Positions 53,719 to 64,000 of a stretch of 64,000 bases of DNA are shown here, piece by piece. A model generated the notes under the pieces. The model was not told where the DNA came from. It made no database searches and saw nothing but the letters and a program-made list of their open reading frames with translations. Source of the stretch: an uncultured Rhizobium sp. (GTDB lineage Bacteria > Pseudomonadota > Alphaproteobacteria > Rhizobiales > Rhizobiaceae); NCBI GenBank assembly GCA_945952045.1, contig CAMFHE010000029.1:1-64000 (forward strand). Reading direction: 5' to 3'. The position numbers and the translations under genes are program-made. The stretch's first letter is position 1. Each line of letters opens with the position of its first letter.

Positions 53719-55824
53719 ATGCGCCCTGCTTTGCTCGATCCCCTATTCGCTTCCGTTTCCTCCCTGCCCGGCGTCGGCCCGAAGCTGGCCGAACTTCTGG
53801 CGCGGCTGCTCGGCCGCGAGGATGCCGAAGACGCACGCGTGCTCGACCTGTTGTTCCATGCGCCGAGTTCCATCGTCGACCGTCGCAACCAGCCGGGCAT
53901 CGCGCTTGCGCCGGAAGGCGTGATCGTGACGATCACCGGCCGCGTCGACCGCCACCAGCCGCCGCCGCCCGGCAAATCCTCGATGCCCTACCGCGTCTTC
54001 CTGCATGACGAGACCGGCGAACTGGCGCTGACCTTCTTCCGCGCCAAGGGCGATTGGCTGAGCAAGGCGCTACCCATCGACGAGACGGTCACGGTCAGCG
54101 GCAAGGTGGACTGGTTCAACGGCCGCGCCTCCATGGTCCATCCCGATTACATGGTGAAGGCATCCGAGGCGCAGAACCTGCCGCTTGTCGAGCCAATCTA
54201 TCCGATGACCGCCGGCCTTTCGTCCAAAGTGCTGCGCAAGGCAATCGACGGTGCGCTAGCCCGCCTGCCCGCCATGCCCGAATGGGCCGACCCGGCTCTC
54301 GCCCAGAAACAGGGTTTTCCCGAAGTGGATGAAGCCTTCCGCGCCCTGCACGATCCGCGCGACGAGACCGATATCGATCCGCAGGCCCCAGCCCGGCGAC
54401 GGCTCGCCTATGATGAATTTCTCGCCGGTCAGGTGTCGCTGTCGCTGGTGCGACAGAAACTGCGCAAGGTCGCCGGCCGGCCGGTTCACGCGACGGGCGC
54501 AATCAGCGCCAGAATTTTCGCCGCCCTGCCTTTTTCGCCCACACGCAGCCAGGCGGAGGCGGTGGCCGATATCCTCAAGGACATGGCCGGCAATGAACGC
54601 ATGTTGCGGCTGCTACAGGGCGATGTCGGCTCCGGCAAAACGCTGGTGGCGCTGCTCTCCATGGCGGCGGCCGTCGAAAGCGGCGGACAGGCGGTGCTGA
54701 TGGCCCCGACCGAAATCCTCGCCCGCCAGCATTTTTCGACGATCTCGAAGCTGGCGCATGCCGCCGGCATCACCGTCGACGTGCTAACCGGCCGCACCAA
54801 GGGCCGCGAGCGCGAGGCGATCCTCGAACGTATCGCATCGGGCGAAACGCAGATCGTCATCGGCACGCATGCGCTGTTCCAGGATGCCGTCGCCTATCGC
54901 GACCTCGTGCTGGCCATCGTCGACGAGCAGCACCGTTTCGGCGTGCATCAGCGCCTGCGGCTGACCGCCAAGGGCATCTCGCCACATATGCTGGTGATGA
55001 CCGCGACGCCGATTCCGCGCACGCTGGTGCTCGCCGCCTTCGGCGACATGGACGTTTCCAAGCTCACCGAGAAGCCCGCCGGCCGCAAACCGATCCAGAC
55101 CGTCACCGTTCCGACCGAACGAATCGGAGATATCGTTAGCCGACTAAAGAGCGCCATCTCCGAGGGCAAGAAGGCATACTGGATTTGCCCGCTGGTCGAG
55201 GAATCGGAGGAATCCGACCTGATGTCGGCGGAGGAGCGCCATGCGACGCTGGCGCAGGTTTTCGGCCCCAATGTCGGCCTCGTGCATGGGCGAATGAATG
55301 GCAGCGAGAAGGATGCCGTGATGCTCGCCTTCAAGAACGGCGAGTTGCGCCTCTTGGTGGCGACAACCGTGGTCGAGGTCGGCGTCGACGTGCCGGATGC
55401 GACGATCATGGTCATCGAGCATGCCGAGCGCTTCGGCCTCGCCCAGCTCCACCAGTTGCGCGGCCGCGTCGGGCGCGGGGACGAGGCTTCCACCTGCATC
55501 CTGCTCTACAAGGGTCCGCTCAGCGAAACCGGCCATGCCCGCCTGTCGATCCTGCGCGACACCGAGGACGGCTTCGTCATCGCGGAAGAGGATCTGAAGC
55601 TGCGCGGCGAAGGTGAATTGCTGGGCACGCGCCAGTCCGGCACGCCGGGTTTCCGCATCGCCAGCCTCGAGGCGCATGGCGATCTCCTGGAGATTGCCCG
55701 CAAGGATGCGGCCTATCTCTTGGAACGCGACCCCGACCTGACGAGCGATCGCGGGGAAGCGATCCGCACCCTGCTTTACCTTCACCGCCGCGACGAGGCG
55801 ATCCGCTTCCTACGCGCGGGCTGA
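53719..55824 (+). CDS. recG: ATP-dependent DNA helicase RecG
   Basis: The 701-residue protein MRPALLDPLFASVSSLPGVGPKLAELL has an N-terminal wedge/OB region (VTITGRVDRHQPP; VTVSGKVDWFNGRASMVHPDYM), helicase motif I LLQGDVGSGKTLVALLSMAAA (~309-329), DEQH in AIVDEQHRFGVHQR, and LHQLRGRVGRGDEAST. It remodels stalled replication forks and Holliday junctions. ATG 53719 starts the conserved N-terminus; the frame opens at 53602. The 3' end overlaps the convergent DUF502 gene by 15 bp. Confidence 0.97.
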   Translation: MRPALLDPLFASVSSLPGVGPKLAELLARLLGREDAEDARVLDLLFHAPSSIVDRRNQPGIALAPEGVIVTITGRVDRHQPPPPGKSSMPYRVFLHDETGELALTFFRAKGDWLSKALPIDETVTVSGKVDWFNGRASMVHPDYMVKASEAQNLPLVEPIYPMTAGLSSKVLRKAIDGALARLPAMPEWADPALAQKQGFPEVDEAFRALHDPRDETDIDPQAPARRRLAYDEFLAGQVSLSLVRQKLRKVAGRPVHATGAISARIFAALPFSPTRSQAEAVADILKDMAGNERMLRLLQGDVGSGKTLVALLSMAAAVESGGQAVLMAPTEILARQHFSTISKLAHAAGITVDVLTGRTKGREREAILERIASGETQIVIGTHALFQDAVAYRDLVLAIVDEQHRFGVHQRLRLTAKGISPHMLVMTATPIPRTLVLAAFGDMDVSKLTEKPAGRKPIQTVTVPTERIGDIVSRLKSAISEGKKAYWICPLVEESEESDLMSAEERHATLAQVFGPNVGLVHGRMNGSEKDAVMLAFKNGELRLLVATTVVEVGVDVPDATIMVIEHAERFGLAQLHQLRGRVGRGDEASTCILLYKGPLSETGHARLSILRDTEDGFVIAEEDLKLRGEGELLGTRQSGTPGFRIASLEAHGDLLEIARKDAAYLLERDPDLTSDRGEAIRTLLYLHRRDEAIRFLRAG

Positions 55825-56532
55825 AGGCTTCGGTGATTTCGTCGGTTTCGCAGGATTGGCAGGTTCGTCATCGAGCTCTTTTGTCTTGTCGACGTAATGG
55901 GGGGTGATGAGACCGCCGGAGATCAAGAGCTTGGCGCCGTCCTCGGCGCTCATGTCGAGAACGATGACATTCTTCTTCGGTACGAAGAGCAGGAATCCGG
56001 CCGTCGGCACCGGCGTCGGCGGCAGAAAGACGGTGAGCATCTCCTCGCCCATGCCGTTGAAACGGCTGGCGATCTCGCCCTTGGCATCGCCGGCGATAAA
56101 CACCAGCGACCACAGGCCCGGGCTCGGATACTGGATCAGCCCGACCTTCTTGAAAGTGGTCGAGCGCTCCTGCAGCACGGTCTCGAAAATCTGCTTGATG
56201 GAGCTGTGGACGGTGCGGACCATCGGCGTGCGCCGAAGGATCGATTCGCCGAAATTGACGATAGAGCGGCCGATAAGATTGCGGCCGAGGAAACCGACGA
56301 TGGTGATGAACACCACCGCGATCAGCAGACCGAAGCCCGGAACGGCGAATTTCAGGTAGCTTTCGGGATTATAACGCTCAGGGATATATGGCTTCACCCA
56401 GCTGTCGGCCCAATGGATAAACGTCCAGGTCAGCCAGACGGTGATCGCCATCGGCGCGCAAATAATCAACCCGGTCAGGAAGTTGTTGCGCACGCGCGTG
56501 GCGATGCCTTCGCTCTTCGGAGTGTCCGTCAT
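55810..56532 (-). CDS. DUF502 family membrane protein
   Basis: The 240-residue protein has two membrane segments near the N-terminus (FLTGLIICAPMAITVWLTWTFI, ~15-36; AVPGFGLLIAVVFITIVGFLG, ~68-88) and the family block RTVHSSIKQIFETVLQERSTTFKKV, then FLPPTPVPTAGFLLFVPKKNVIVLDMSAEDG. Function unknown, though widespread in rhizobia. The C-terminal tail is Pro/Lys-rich. Confidence 0.9.
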   Translation of the reverse strand: MTDTPKSEGIATRVRNNFLTGLIICAPMAITVWLTWTFIHWADSWVKPYIPERYNPESYLKFAVPGFGLLIAVVFITIVGFLGRNLIGRSIVNFGESILRRTPMVRTVHSSIKQIFETVLQERSTTFKKVGLIQYPSPGLWSLVFIAGDAKGEIASRFNGMGEEMLTVFLPPTPVPTAGFLLFVPKKNVIVLDMSAEDGAKLLISGGLITPHYVDKTKELDDEPANPAKPTKSPKPSARA

Positions 56533-56556
56533 GTGCCGCCCGAACGTTCCGCCACG

Positions 56557-57051
56557 TCACCCATAGAATGCTTCATGATAACGAACATTGCCGCAAGCCA
56601 TCTGGCCTGACAAGGCAAGCGCCAAAAAATATTGCGGCGCACAACCGGGGAAGACAATGCCATCCTCGTTGCGGAAACCGAACTTCTTGTAAAACGCCGG
56701 GTCGCCCATGACGACGCAGCCCTTCGCACCGGCGGCGGCCATGCGATCCAAGCCCTCGCGGATCAGCGCCGAGCCGATGCCCTTGCCCTGCGCAGCAGGA
56801 GAAACCGAGACCGGCCCGAGCCCGTACCAGTCCGCCGCACCGTCGTCGATGGATACGGGCGAAAAGGCGATATGGCCAACGACCTCTCCACCCTCTTCCG
56901 CCACCAATGACAGCGTTAGGGCGCTGTCGGCGCGCAGGCGCGCGACAATGACGTGTTCGGTCTGGTTGCTATGCGGATGACCCGCGAAGGCCGCGACAGT
57001 GACGGCCTCGATGCCGGCGGCATCTTCCGGCCGTTCCGCGCGTATCATCAT
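56557..57051 (-). CDS. GNAT family N-acetyltransferase
   Basis: The 164-residue protein has the acetyl-CoA binding motif VSPAAQGKGIGSALIREGLDRM (~88-109) and a GDPAFYKKFGF segment, matching small-substrate GNATs of the YhbS type. Its start overlaps the glmS stop by 4 bp (ATGA), so it is co-translated with glmS. Substrate unknown. Confidence 0.9.
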   Translation of the reverse strand: MMIRAERPEDAAGIEAVTVAAFAGHPHSNQTEHVIVARLRADSALTLSLVAEEGGEVVGHIAFSPVSIDDGAADWYGLGPVSVSPAAQGKGIGSALIREGLDRMAAAGAKGCVVMGDPAFYKKFGFRNEDGIVFPGCAPQYFLALALSGQMACGNVRYHEAFYG

Positions 57052-58874
57052 TCCACGGTCACCGACTTTGCCAGGTTGCGCGGCTGATCGACATCCGTGC
57101 CCATGAAGACGGCGGTGTGATAGGCGAGCAACTGGATCGGCAGCGAGAAGATCATCGGTGAGATAATTTCATCGACCTCCGGCAGGATGATCGTGGCGAC
57201 CGTCGGCAGGGTCGAGGCTGCCGCGCCCTTCTCGTCGGTGATGAAGATGATGCGGCCGCCGCGGGCTGCGACTTCCTGCATGTTCGACACAGTCTTTTCG
57301 AAGAAGCGATCATGCGGGGCGATGACGATGACCGGCATGTTCTCGTCGATCAGGGCAATCGGGCCATGCTTCAACTCGCCGGCGGCATAGCCTTCGGCAT
57401 GGATATAGGAGATTTCCTTGAGCTTCAGCGCGCCTTCCATCGCCAGCGGATAGCTGGTGCCACGGCCGATATAGAGCACATCCTTGCACTTCGACAGCTC
57501 GCGCGACAGCGCTTCCATCTGCGGCTGAATGAGATTCAATACCCGGCTCATGATTCGCGGCATTTCGGTGAGGTTTCGCACCAATGCCTTTTCGGTGACC
57601 TCATCGATGGTGCCACGCGCGCGCGCCGCGCCAATCGCCAGAGAGGCGAGAACGGCAAGCTGGCAGGTGAAAGCCTTGGTCGAAGCAACGCCGATTTCCG
57701 GGCCGGCGAGAATCGGGAAGATGGCATCGGCCTCACGCGCGATGGTCGATTCGGTGGCGTTGACGACCGCGCCGATCTTCAGCCCCTGCTCCTTGCAGTA
57801 GCGCAGGGAAGCCAGCGTATCGGCCGTTTCGCCGGATTGCGAGATGAACAGCGCGGCCTGGGTCGGCGAGAGCGGCATTTCGCGATAACGAAATTCCGAG
57901 GCGACGTCGATTTCGACCGGAAGGCGGGCATAACGCTCGAACCAGTATTTGCCGATGGAGGCTGCGAGGTAGGCGGTGCCGCAGGCCGACATCGCCAGCC
58001 CGGTCACCTTGGAGAAGTCGATGGTGCCGCTGTCGAATCGCACTTTGGTCTCGGCGAAATCGACGTAGTGGCTCAGAGCATGGGAAATGACTTCCGGCTG
58101 TTCATAGACTTCCTTTTCCATGAAATGCCGATGGTTGCCCTTGTCGACCAGATAAGCGGCGGCTTGACTGATCTGACGCGGGCGCGAGACCGGGCTGCCG
58201 CTGAGATCGAAGATGAAGACGCCGTCCTTGCCGACGATGGCCCAGTCGCCATCGTTGAGATAGGTGACCTCGTTGGTAAAGGGCGACAGCGCCACCGCAT
58301 CCGAGCCGAGATAGACCTCGCCCTTGCCATAACCGATGGCCAGCGGCGGGCCGGACCGGGCGGCCATCAGCGTCGACGGGTCGTCCTCGAACATCACCGC
58401 CAGCGCATAGGCGCCGGTGACGCGCTTCAGCATTTCATGCATGGCCTGCCGACGGCCGAGACCTTCGCGGCGATAGCGCGCCAGAAGCTGGGCGACGACT
58501 TCCGTATCCGTCTGCGTCACGAAGGTGGCGCCGCCGGCGATCAGTTCCTGCTTGATCTCGGAAAAATTCTCGATGATGCCGTTATGGACGACGGCGACGC
58601 CATCGACGAAATGCGGATGGGCATTGGTCTCGTTCGGCACGCCATGGGTGGCCCAGCGGGTATGGGCGATGCCGATGGTGCCGGCAAGCGGCTCCTTCGC
58701 CAGCACGCCGCGCAGGTTCACCAGCTTGCCTTCGGCGCGACGGCGCGCCAGCTTGCCCTCATGGATGGTGGCGACGCCGGCGGAATCATAGCCGCGATAT
58801 TCGAGACGGGTGAGCGCGTCGACGAGGCGCTCCGCAACCGGGGCAGTCCCGACGATCCCGACAATTCCGCACAT
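57048..58874 (-). CDS. glmS: glutamine-fructose-6-phosphate aminotransferase
   Basis: The 608-residue protein starts MCGIVGIVG; Cys2 is the glutaminase nucleophile, which fixes the start at 58874, within an open frame reaching 58940. Class II glutaminase (~1-240) with HTRWATHG and NGIIEN is followed by two SIS domains (SQSGETADTLASLRY; GRGTSYPLAMEGALKLKEISYIHAEGYAAGELKHGPIAL). It makes glucosamine-6-phosphate for cell-wall synthesis. It lies 98 bp downstream of glmU. Confidence 0.97.
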   Translation of the reverse strand: MCGIVGIVGTAPVAERLVDALTRLEYRGYDSAGVATIHEGKLARRRAEGKLVNLRGVLAKEPLAGTIGIAHTRWATHGVPNETNAHPHFVDGVAVVHNGIIENFSEIKQELIAGGATFVTQTDTEVVAQLLARYRREGLGRRQAMHEMLKRVTGAYALAVMFEDDPSTLMAARSGPPLAIGYGKGEVYLGSDAVALSPFTNEVTYLNDGDWAIVGKDGVFIFDLSGSPVSRPRQISQAAAYLVDKGNHRHFMEKEVYEQPEVISHALSHYVDFAETKVRFDSGTIDFSKVTGLAMSACGTAYLAASIGKYWFERYARLPVEIDVASEFRYREMPLSPTQAALFISQSGETADTLASLRYCKEQGLKIGAVVNATESTIAREADAIFPILAGPEIGVASTKAFTCQLAVLASLAIGAARARGTIDEVTEKALVRNLTEMPRIMSRVLNLIQPQMEALSRELSKCKDVLYIGRGTSYPLAMEGALKLKEISYIHAEGYAAGELKHGPIALIDENMPVIVIAPHDRFFEKTVSNMQEVAARGGRIIFITDEKGAAASTLPTVATIILPEVDEIISPMIFSLPIQLLAYHTAVFMGTDVDQPRNLAKSVTVE

Positions 58875-58972
58875 GCAAGCCTCCTGAAATAGTCCGCATT
58901 TTCTATGCGGCAGTCCTAACGTTCTCGGCAGCTTGCGCAAGCCGCCCGCCGGTCACATTCGATTTCGTTGCG

Positions 58973-60337
58973 TTACGACTTCGCCGCCTTCTTGGCAGCC
59001 TTTACCGCCAGCGCCCGCTCGCGAATGAGTTTAGCGCGGCCGGGCTTGGTCTCCTGCCGGGCGCGGCCGAGCGCCAGCGCCTCATCCGGCACATCGGCGG
59101 TGATGACGCTGCCCGACGCCACATAAGCGCCGTTGCCGATGCTGACAGGCGCGACGAGCGCCGAATTCGAGCCGATGAAACTGTTCTCGCCGATGCGGGT
59201 CAGGTGCTTGTTGACGCCGTCGTAATTGCAGGTGATCGTGCCCGCGCCGATATTGCTGCCGGCGCCGATGATGGCGTCGCCAATATAGGTCAAATGGTTG
59301 ACCTTCGCCCCCTTACCGATGTCGCCATTCTTCACCTCGCAGAAATTGCCGACCTTGGATTCTTCCGCAAGCTTTGCGCCAGGGCGCAGACGTGCGAAAG
59401 GACCGACGGTTGCTCCCGTGGCGACATAAGCGCCTTCGATATGGCTGAAGGCATGGATGACCGCGCCCGGCTCGATCGTAACGCCGGGGCCGAAGACGAC
59501 GTTCGGCTCGATCAACGCGTCCTGGCCGATAACGGTGTCATGCGACAGGAACACGGTTTCCGGGGCAATCATCGAGACGCCGGAGATCATCAATTCATGG
59601 CGGCGGCGCTGTTGCCAGAGCTTTTCGATGACGGCGAGTTCGGCGCGGTTGTTGCAGCCGGTCAGTTCTTCCTCCGGCGCATCGACGGCCATCGCGCGTC
59701 CGCCGAGCGAGCGGGCAATCTCGACCAGATCGGTGAGATAGAATTCGCCCTTGGCATTGTTGTTGCCGATACGGCCCAGCAGATCGATCGCCTTCTGGCC
59801 ATTGATCGCCATCAAGCCGCTGTTGCACCAGTTGACGGTGCGCTCGGCGTCGCTGGCATCCTTCTCCTCGCGGATAGCGATCAACTCGCCGTCCTCGACC
59901 AGCAGGCGGCCATAGCCGGTCGGCTTGTCTGTGTGGAAACCGATGACCACGATGTCGTTGCCTGCGGCCAGCCCCTCGCGGGCGGCGCGCAACGGTGCGT
60001 CGGTGATCAAGGGCACATCGCCATAAGCGACGAGAATATCGTCATATCCGCGACCGATCGCTTCGCGCGCGGCAAGCACCGCATGGCCGGTGCCAAGGCG
60101 TTCCGTCTGCAGAAAGGGCGTGACGGACGCACCGGGGATGGAGGCCGCTGCGGTCACTTCCTCGGCGTTACGACCGACGACCAGCGCAACATCGGCAATA
60201 CCGGTGCGGACGATGGCGTCCATCACATGCGCGATCATCGGCCGGCCGGCGACCGGATGCAGCACCTTGGACATCGACGACTTCATCCGGGTGCTTTCCC
60301 CGGCGGCAAGGATGACGGCAAGGCAGGTGCGTTCCAT
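58973..60337 (-). CDS. glmU: bifunctional UDP-N-acetylglucosamine pyrophosphorylase / glucosamine-1-phosphate acetyltransferase
   Basis: The 454-residue protein has an N-terminal nucleotidyltransferase ([19 protein letters not shown], ~10-28; AYGDVPLI) and a C-terminal left-handed beta-helix acyltransferase ([52 protein letters not shown]). It catalyses the last two steps to UDP-GlcNAc. Same strand as glmS. Confidence 0.97.
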   Translation of the reverse strand: MERTCLAVILAAGESTRMKSSMSKVLHPVAGRPMIAHVMDAIVRTGIADVALVVGRNAEEVTAAASIPGASVTPFLQTERLGTGHAVLAAREAIGRGYDDILVAYGDVPLITDAPLRAAREGLAAGNDIVVIGFHTDKPTGYGRLLVEDGELIAIREEKDASDAERTVNWCNSGLMAINGQKAIDLLGRIGNNNAKGEFYLTDLVEIARSLGGRAMAVDAPEEELTGCNNRAELAVIEKLWQQRRRHELMISGVSMIAPETVFLSHDTVIGQDALIEPNVVFGPGVTIEPGAVIHAFSHIEGAYVATGATVGPFARLRPGAKLAEESKVGNFCEVKNGDIGKGAKVNHLTYIGDAIIGAGSNIGAGTITCNYDGVNKHLTRIGENSFIGSNSALVAPVSIGNGAYVASGSVITADVPDEALALGRARQETKPGRAKLIRERALAVKAAKKAAKS

Positions 60338-60506
60338 GAGAATCTCCGCAGGCGTTAGTGTATCTGCCCGGTTTGCGTAAAGGCTGACGCGCCGGGCGGC
60401 AAGTCACAGTCGCATTGCAAGGCAAACAAACCGTGACGGCAGGCCGAAACGGAAAACGGGCAGGATCGCTCCCGCCCGCTTCAAGATCAAAGCCTGCGCG
60501 CAGGGT

Positions 60507-62450
60507 TTACCCTTGCGTGCGCGCCTTGGTCGTCGTTTCGAATGCCTTCATGACGTAAGCATCGCGGCCGTAGACATCGTCGAAATACTCGACCTTGTTG
60601 TTCTTGTTCGGCCATGCGGTGAAGTAGGCGATATAGACCGGAAACTTCTGCGGCACGGCGACGGCGCGGTTCTTGCCGGTGGCAATCTGCTTGGCAACGT
60701 CGTCGACCGTCGTGCCGAGCACGGCAGCGGCCATGGCGCGCGGATCGGCAAGGCGTACGCAACCATGGCTGAGGGCGCGCATGTCCTTCTTGAAGAAGCT
60801 CTTCGACGGCGTGTCATGCATGTAGATCGCATGGCTGTTGGGGAAGAGGATCTTCAATTCGCCAAGCGCATTGTCGCCGCTCGGCGGCTGGCGCACGGAG
60901 ATGGCGTTGGTCGAGCCATACCAGTTGACGCTGCTCGACGACACGGCCTGACCGTTGACGGCGACTTCATAGCCCATGCGGTCGAGATAGCCGGGGTCGG
61001 AGCGCAGCTTCGGCAGCATCTCGTTGATGATGATCGACTGCGGCACGCCCCAGAAGGGATTGAACTCGACCGTCTGGATCTCGTCCTCGAAGAAGTAGGT
61101 CTGGTTCGTCTTCGAGCCGACCACCGTGCGCATCGACAGCGCTTCCTGGTTGTTGTCATGGTAATAAACCATGAAAGCCGGCTGGTTGATGAAGACGTAG
61201 CGGCTGCCCAGATCGTTCGGCAGCCAGCGCGCCTGCTCCATGGCGACGACCAGTTTTTCGACCTTGGCGCCATCGCTATGACCGATGAGCGCCCGCACGG
61301 TCGCCTGACCGATGACGCCGTCCGGCTTCAGGCCGCGCTCCTTCTGGAAGGCCTCCACGAGATCGACGATCTCGGGCGTGTAGTCCTGCGATGCGGTCGC
61401 CGTTGCCAGCGTCGCCGCATGGGCAGCCTTCAAATCGGCCGAGCCCGAGCGGGCGATGGCAGCGACGATGTTCGGCAGCTGGTCGGAGGCGCCGCCCGGC
61501 TTCAGCGTTCCAGTCAGCGTGATCGTGATCGGCTGGGCGGTATCGCCCTGCTCGGCGCGCAGCTTGGCCAGCTCGGCCTTCAGCGCCACGAATTGCGGGC
61601 CGGAGGGTGCCCGGCTGCTCAGATAGGCGGCGATATCGGGCGATCCCGAAGCAACCTTCATGACGCCGGACAGATTGACCGTCTTGCGCTTGAAATCGTG
61701 ATAGCCGGAGATGCGATTGGGATCGACGCGGCCGCGCACGTTATCCTGAACATAGGCCAGCATCTTTGCGGACAGGTTGAGCTCGAACTGCATCAGGCCG
61801 CGGGCGCGTCCCTCCGCATCGGCCGGGTCCGTCGGTTCGGTCGGCAAGGCAACGGCGTAGTCGCGCGGGTCGAGGCCGACCTCGGCAGCGGCGTTCAGCA
61901 CGTCGATCGCCGCGCGGGCCTTGTCGGTAACCTGCTCGCCGGTAACCCACAGTAGGGGCGCGCCGCCGCCATAATAGCTTTCGAGAACCTTGGCGATATC
62001 ATCGGCGGCCAGCACCTTGGCATCGGTCATGGTGCGGCGCTGGCCGATGCCGGATTCCGGGCTCGGCGCCATGCCGACTTCGGTCGGCTCGGACGAAACT
62101 GCGCCGGTGACGACCGGATCGGCGAATCGAGCGGTCGAAACGAGACGCAGGCCATCAGCCTTGTAGGTGTAATAGCGCGGGCCGGTGACCTTGGGCAGCG
62201 GCTTCGGCTCCGCCGGCGCGACCATGGCCTCCTGGGAAGGGCTGGCCGACATCGGCATGGTGACGCCCGGCAGTGCCTGTTGTTCGGCCTGCCGACCCGG
62301 CGATTGCGCCAGCTTGTTGCTGCGCAGAAAATCGAACAGCGTACCGGCCGACGCCGGCTGAGCGCTGAGGAACGCCACACTGCACATCAGACCCAACGCA
62401 AGCGCGCCGACACTCCGGTATTTCGTCATGTAAAAAGTCATCCCCGTCAT
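60507..62450 (-). CDS. L,D-transpeptidase, YcbB-like
   Basis: The 647-residue protein has a signal peptide (cleavage near ASA-GTL), an N-terminal disordered region, a scaffold domain, a peptidoglycan-binding module (EAFQKERGLKPDGVIGQATVRALIGH, ~370-395), and a YkuD catalytic domain with the active-site His/Cys in ALSHGCVRLADPRAMA (~567-582). It cross-links peptidoglycan 3-3 or anchors proteins in the periplasm. A second start at the eighth codon (MTKYRS) is equally plausible. Confidence 0.93.
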   Translation of the reverse strand: MTGMTFYMTKYRSVGALALGLMCSVAFLSAQPASAGTLFDFLRSNKLAQSPGRQAEQQALPGVTMPMSASPSQEAMVAPAEPKPLPKVTGPRYYTYKADGLRLVSTARFADPVVTGAVSSEPTEVGMAPSPESGIGQRRTMTDAKVLAADDIAKVLESYYGGGAPLLWVTGEQVTDKARAAIDVLNAAAEVGLDPRDYAVALPTEPTDPADAEGRARGLMQFELNLSAKMLAYVQDNVRGRVDPNRISGYHDFKRKTVNLSGVMKVASGSPDIAAYLSSRAPSGPQFVALKAELAKLRAEQGDTAQPITITLTGTLKPGGASDQLPNIVAAIARSGSADLKAAHAATLATATASQDYTPEIVDLVEAFQKERGLKPDGVIGQATVRALIGHSDGAKVEKLVVAMEQARWLPNDLGSRYVFINQPAFMVYYHDNNQEALSMRTVVGSKTNQTYFFEDEIQTVEFNPFWGVPQSIIINEMLPKLRSDPGYLDRMGYEVAVNGQAVSSSSVNWYGSTNAISVRQPPSGDNALGELKILFPNSHAIYMHDTPSKSFFKKDMRALSHGCVRLADPRAMAAAVLGTTVDDVAKQIATGKNRAVAVPQKFPVYIAYFTAWPNKNNKVEYFDDVYGRDAYVMKAFETTTKARTQG

Positions 62451-62882
62451 ATGAGGTCGGCACCCGCCCGGCGCATTTCTTGATAAGACGCAGTGTTACT
62501 GGATCGTCCTTGCGTTGAAAAGCAAACGGCCAGGTGCAGGCAGTTATTCGTGGCGACCTGTTTCCGAAAAAACACGGCCGCTTCGTCCGTGCTGACATTC
62601 ATACAAAATTATGAAATGATTGGTTAATTTTCCACGATTTTTTTCGCTGGCTTTGTCTGGGCCGCAAGGGAAGCCTCATGCAATCCATTGAAATCATTAT
62701 GCCTGTGTCCAGAAAGCAACGATACCGGCCTTTCGCGGAAAACGTTCACCATAACGTGATGCTCTGTCCGCCCGCCACTGCTCCGCTTTGCCGATCCTGA
62801 TCTGGCAGCGGCGGTGGCCGGCACCCATACTATAGCGCAGAAAAACCGGCCCGGCCGGCCCTGACGCAACGGAAGGAAGACC
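62451..62882. promoter_or_regulatory. divergent intergenic region before fumC
   Basis: 432 bp between the L,D-transpeptidase and fumC starts. It presumably contains both promoters. No gene, RNA or clear palindrome was recognised; short frames here have no domain. Confidence 0.3.
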
Positions 62883-64000
62883 ATGAGCACCACCCGCACC
62901 GAAACCGATACGTTCGGCCCGATCGAGGTCGCCAGCGACCGCTATTGGGGCGCGCAGGCCGAGCGCTCGCGCGGCAATTTCAAGATCGGCTGGGAACGGC
63001 AACCGCTCTCCATCGTTCGCGCGCTCGGCATCGTCAAGCAGGCGGCGGCACGCGCCAATGAGTCGCTTGGCCACCTCCCGCCCGATCTTGCCAAGACCAT
63101 CGCCGATGCCGCGCAAGAGGTCATCGACGGCAAGCTGAACGAGCATTTCCCTCTCGTCGTCTGGCAGACGGGTTCGGGCACGCAATCGAACATGAACGCC
63201 AACGAGGTGATCTCAAACCGGGCCATCGAAATGCTGGGTGGGGTGATGGGGTCGAAGAAGCCCGTCCATCCCAACGACCACGTCAATATGAGCCAGTCGT
63301 CGAACGACACCTATCCGACGGCCATGCATATCGCCTGCGCCGAACAGATCGTCCATCACCTGCTGCCGGCGCTTAAGCATCTGCACGCGGCGCTGGAGGC
63401 GAAACGCCAAAGCTTCGACCATATCATCAAGATCGGCCGCACTCACACGCAGGACGCGACGCCCTTGACGCTGGGGCAGGAATTCTCAGGTTATTCGGCG
63501 CAGGTCGCCTCCTCCATCCGCCGCATCGAGATGACGCTGCCGGGGCTTTACGAGCTGGCGCAGGGCGGCACCGCGGTCGGCACCGGGCTGAACGCACCGG
63601 TCGGCTTTGCCGAAAAGGTGGCGCAGGAGATCGCTGGCATCACCGGCCTGCCCTTCGTCACCGCGCCGAACAAGTTCGAGGCGCTGGCCGCCCATGACGC
63701 CATGGTCTTTTCCCACGGCGCGATCAACACCGCCGCCGCCGCTTTGTTCAAGATTGCCAACGACATCCGCCTGCTCGGCTCCGGCCCGCGCGCCGGCCTC
63801 GGCGAACTGGCCCTGCCGGAAAACGAGCCGGGCTCCTCGATCATGCCCGGCAAGGTAAACCCGACGCAATGCGAAGCGCTGACGCAGGTCTGCGTGCAGG
63901 TGTTCGGAAATCACGCTGCATTGACCTTCGCCGGCAGCCAGGGCCATTTCGAATTAAACGTCTACAATCCGGTCATGGCCTATAATTTCCTGCAGTCGGT
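62883..64000 (+). CDS. fumC: class II fumarate hydratase (partial, 3' end beyond window)
   Basis: The frame begins [29 protein letters not shown] and is open to the window end, about 372 codons of an expected ~463. Motifs include [18 protein letters not shown] (~95-112), [13 protein letters not shown] (~138-150), [20 protein letters not shown] and the family signature [15 protein letters not shown] (~318-332). It hydrates fumarate to malate in the TCA cycle. The iron-independent class II type is stable under oxidative stress. Confidence 0.97.
   Translation, partial: MSTTRTETDTFGPIEVASDRYWGAQAERSRGNFKIGWERQPLSIVRALGIVKQAAARANESLGHLPPDLAKTIADAAQEVIDGKLNEHFPLVVWQTGSGTQSNMNANEVISNRAIEMLGGVMGSKKPVHPNDHVNMSQSSNDTYPTAMHIACAEQIVHHLLPALKHLHAALEAKRQSFDHIIKIGRTHTQDATPLTLGQEFSGYSAQVASSIRRIEMTLPGLYELAQGGTAVGTGLNAPVGFAEKVAQEIAGITGLPFVTAPNKFEALAAHDAMVFSHGAINTAAAALFKIANDIRLLGSGPRAGLGELALPENEPGSSIMPGKVNPTQCEALTQVCVQVFGNHAALTFAGSQGHFELNVYNPVMAYNFLQS

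Noticed and set aside
57312-58892. 526-codon plus-strand frame opposite glmS
   Set aside because: Shadow of glmS with low-complexity composition.
60456-60477. CGGGC...GCCCG hairpin after the L,D-transpeptidase gene region
   Set aside because: Only a 5-bp stem with a long loop and no T-run; too weak to call a terminator.

Overview
The window looks like a chromosomal segment of a Rhizobiaceae bacterium (Rhizobium, Agrobacterium, Neorhizobium or Shinella type). The evidence is the gene content (glnB-glnA, ilvD, msrPQ, an IalB-family protein, sdhE-mfd beside recG, glmS-glmU, fumC), the high GC, and three copies of a short hairpin repeat of the kind common between rhizobial genes. The genus cannot be fixed from sequence alone. 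No tRNA, rRNA, insertion sequence, integrase or CRISPR array was seen.

Positions 1-27 kb look accessory. (a) 33-6032 (minus) is a giant secreted protein built of about 20 putative Ig-like (He_PIG) repeats, with RCC1-type repeats at its C-terminus. It is cut in two by an in-frame TAG and stops abruptly beside the window edge. (b) 6.5-23.8 kb is a dense inositol-type catabolic island. The minus-strand arm encodes a periplasmic binding protein, two permeases, a single-domain ABC ATPase, IolC fused to a DUF2090 domain, IolD, IolB and a tautomerase. The plus-strand arm encodes a LacI-type regulator, an IolE-like TIM barrel, an inositol dehydrogenase, a second near-identical binding protein and two more Gfo/Idh/MocA dehydrogenases. 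A second, paralogous LacI-type regulator closes the left end. Likely flow: the ABC system imports inositol or an isomer, the dehydrogenases make the keto-inositol, the IolE-like enzyme dehydrates or isomerises it, IolD opens the ring, IolB isomerises the product, and IolC phosphorylates and cleaves it. Repeated motifs near the promoters (CTATTTTG boxes upstream of TTGAC elements, and ATGAGGCA/TGCGTCAT half-sites) suggest one shared regulon. (c) 23.6-26.7 kb is an arsenic operon (arsR, arsC, arsH, ArsK-like MFS exporter) with a palindromic operator across the arsR start codon.

From about 27.5 kb rightward the content is core chromosome: rpsU, an SDR, a LysR/PhyH divergent pair, rarA and a DegP protease, an LprI-like protein, ilvD, msrPQ, nnrDE, glnB (sigma-54 promoter) and glnA, an orphan TAXI binding protein, a coiled-coil membrane protein, hspQ, an IalB protein, a peptide-type binding protein, a FrnE-like DsbA protein, an EamA transporter, an OsmC protein, mfd-sdhE, recG, a DUF502 protein, a GNAT with glmS, glmU, an L,D-transpeptidase and the 5' part of fumC.

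All functional calls rest on recognising families by eye in translated sequence. No database search was run.
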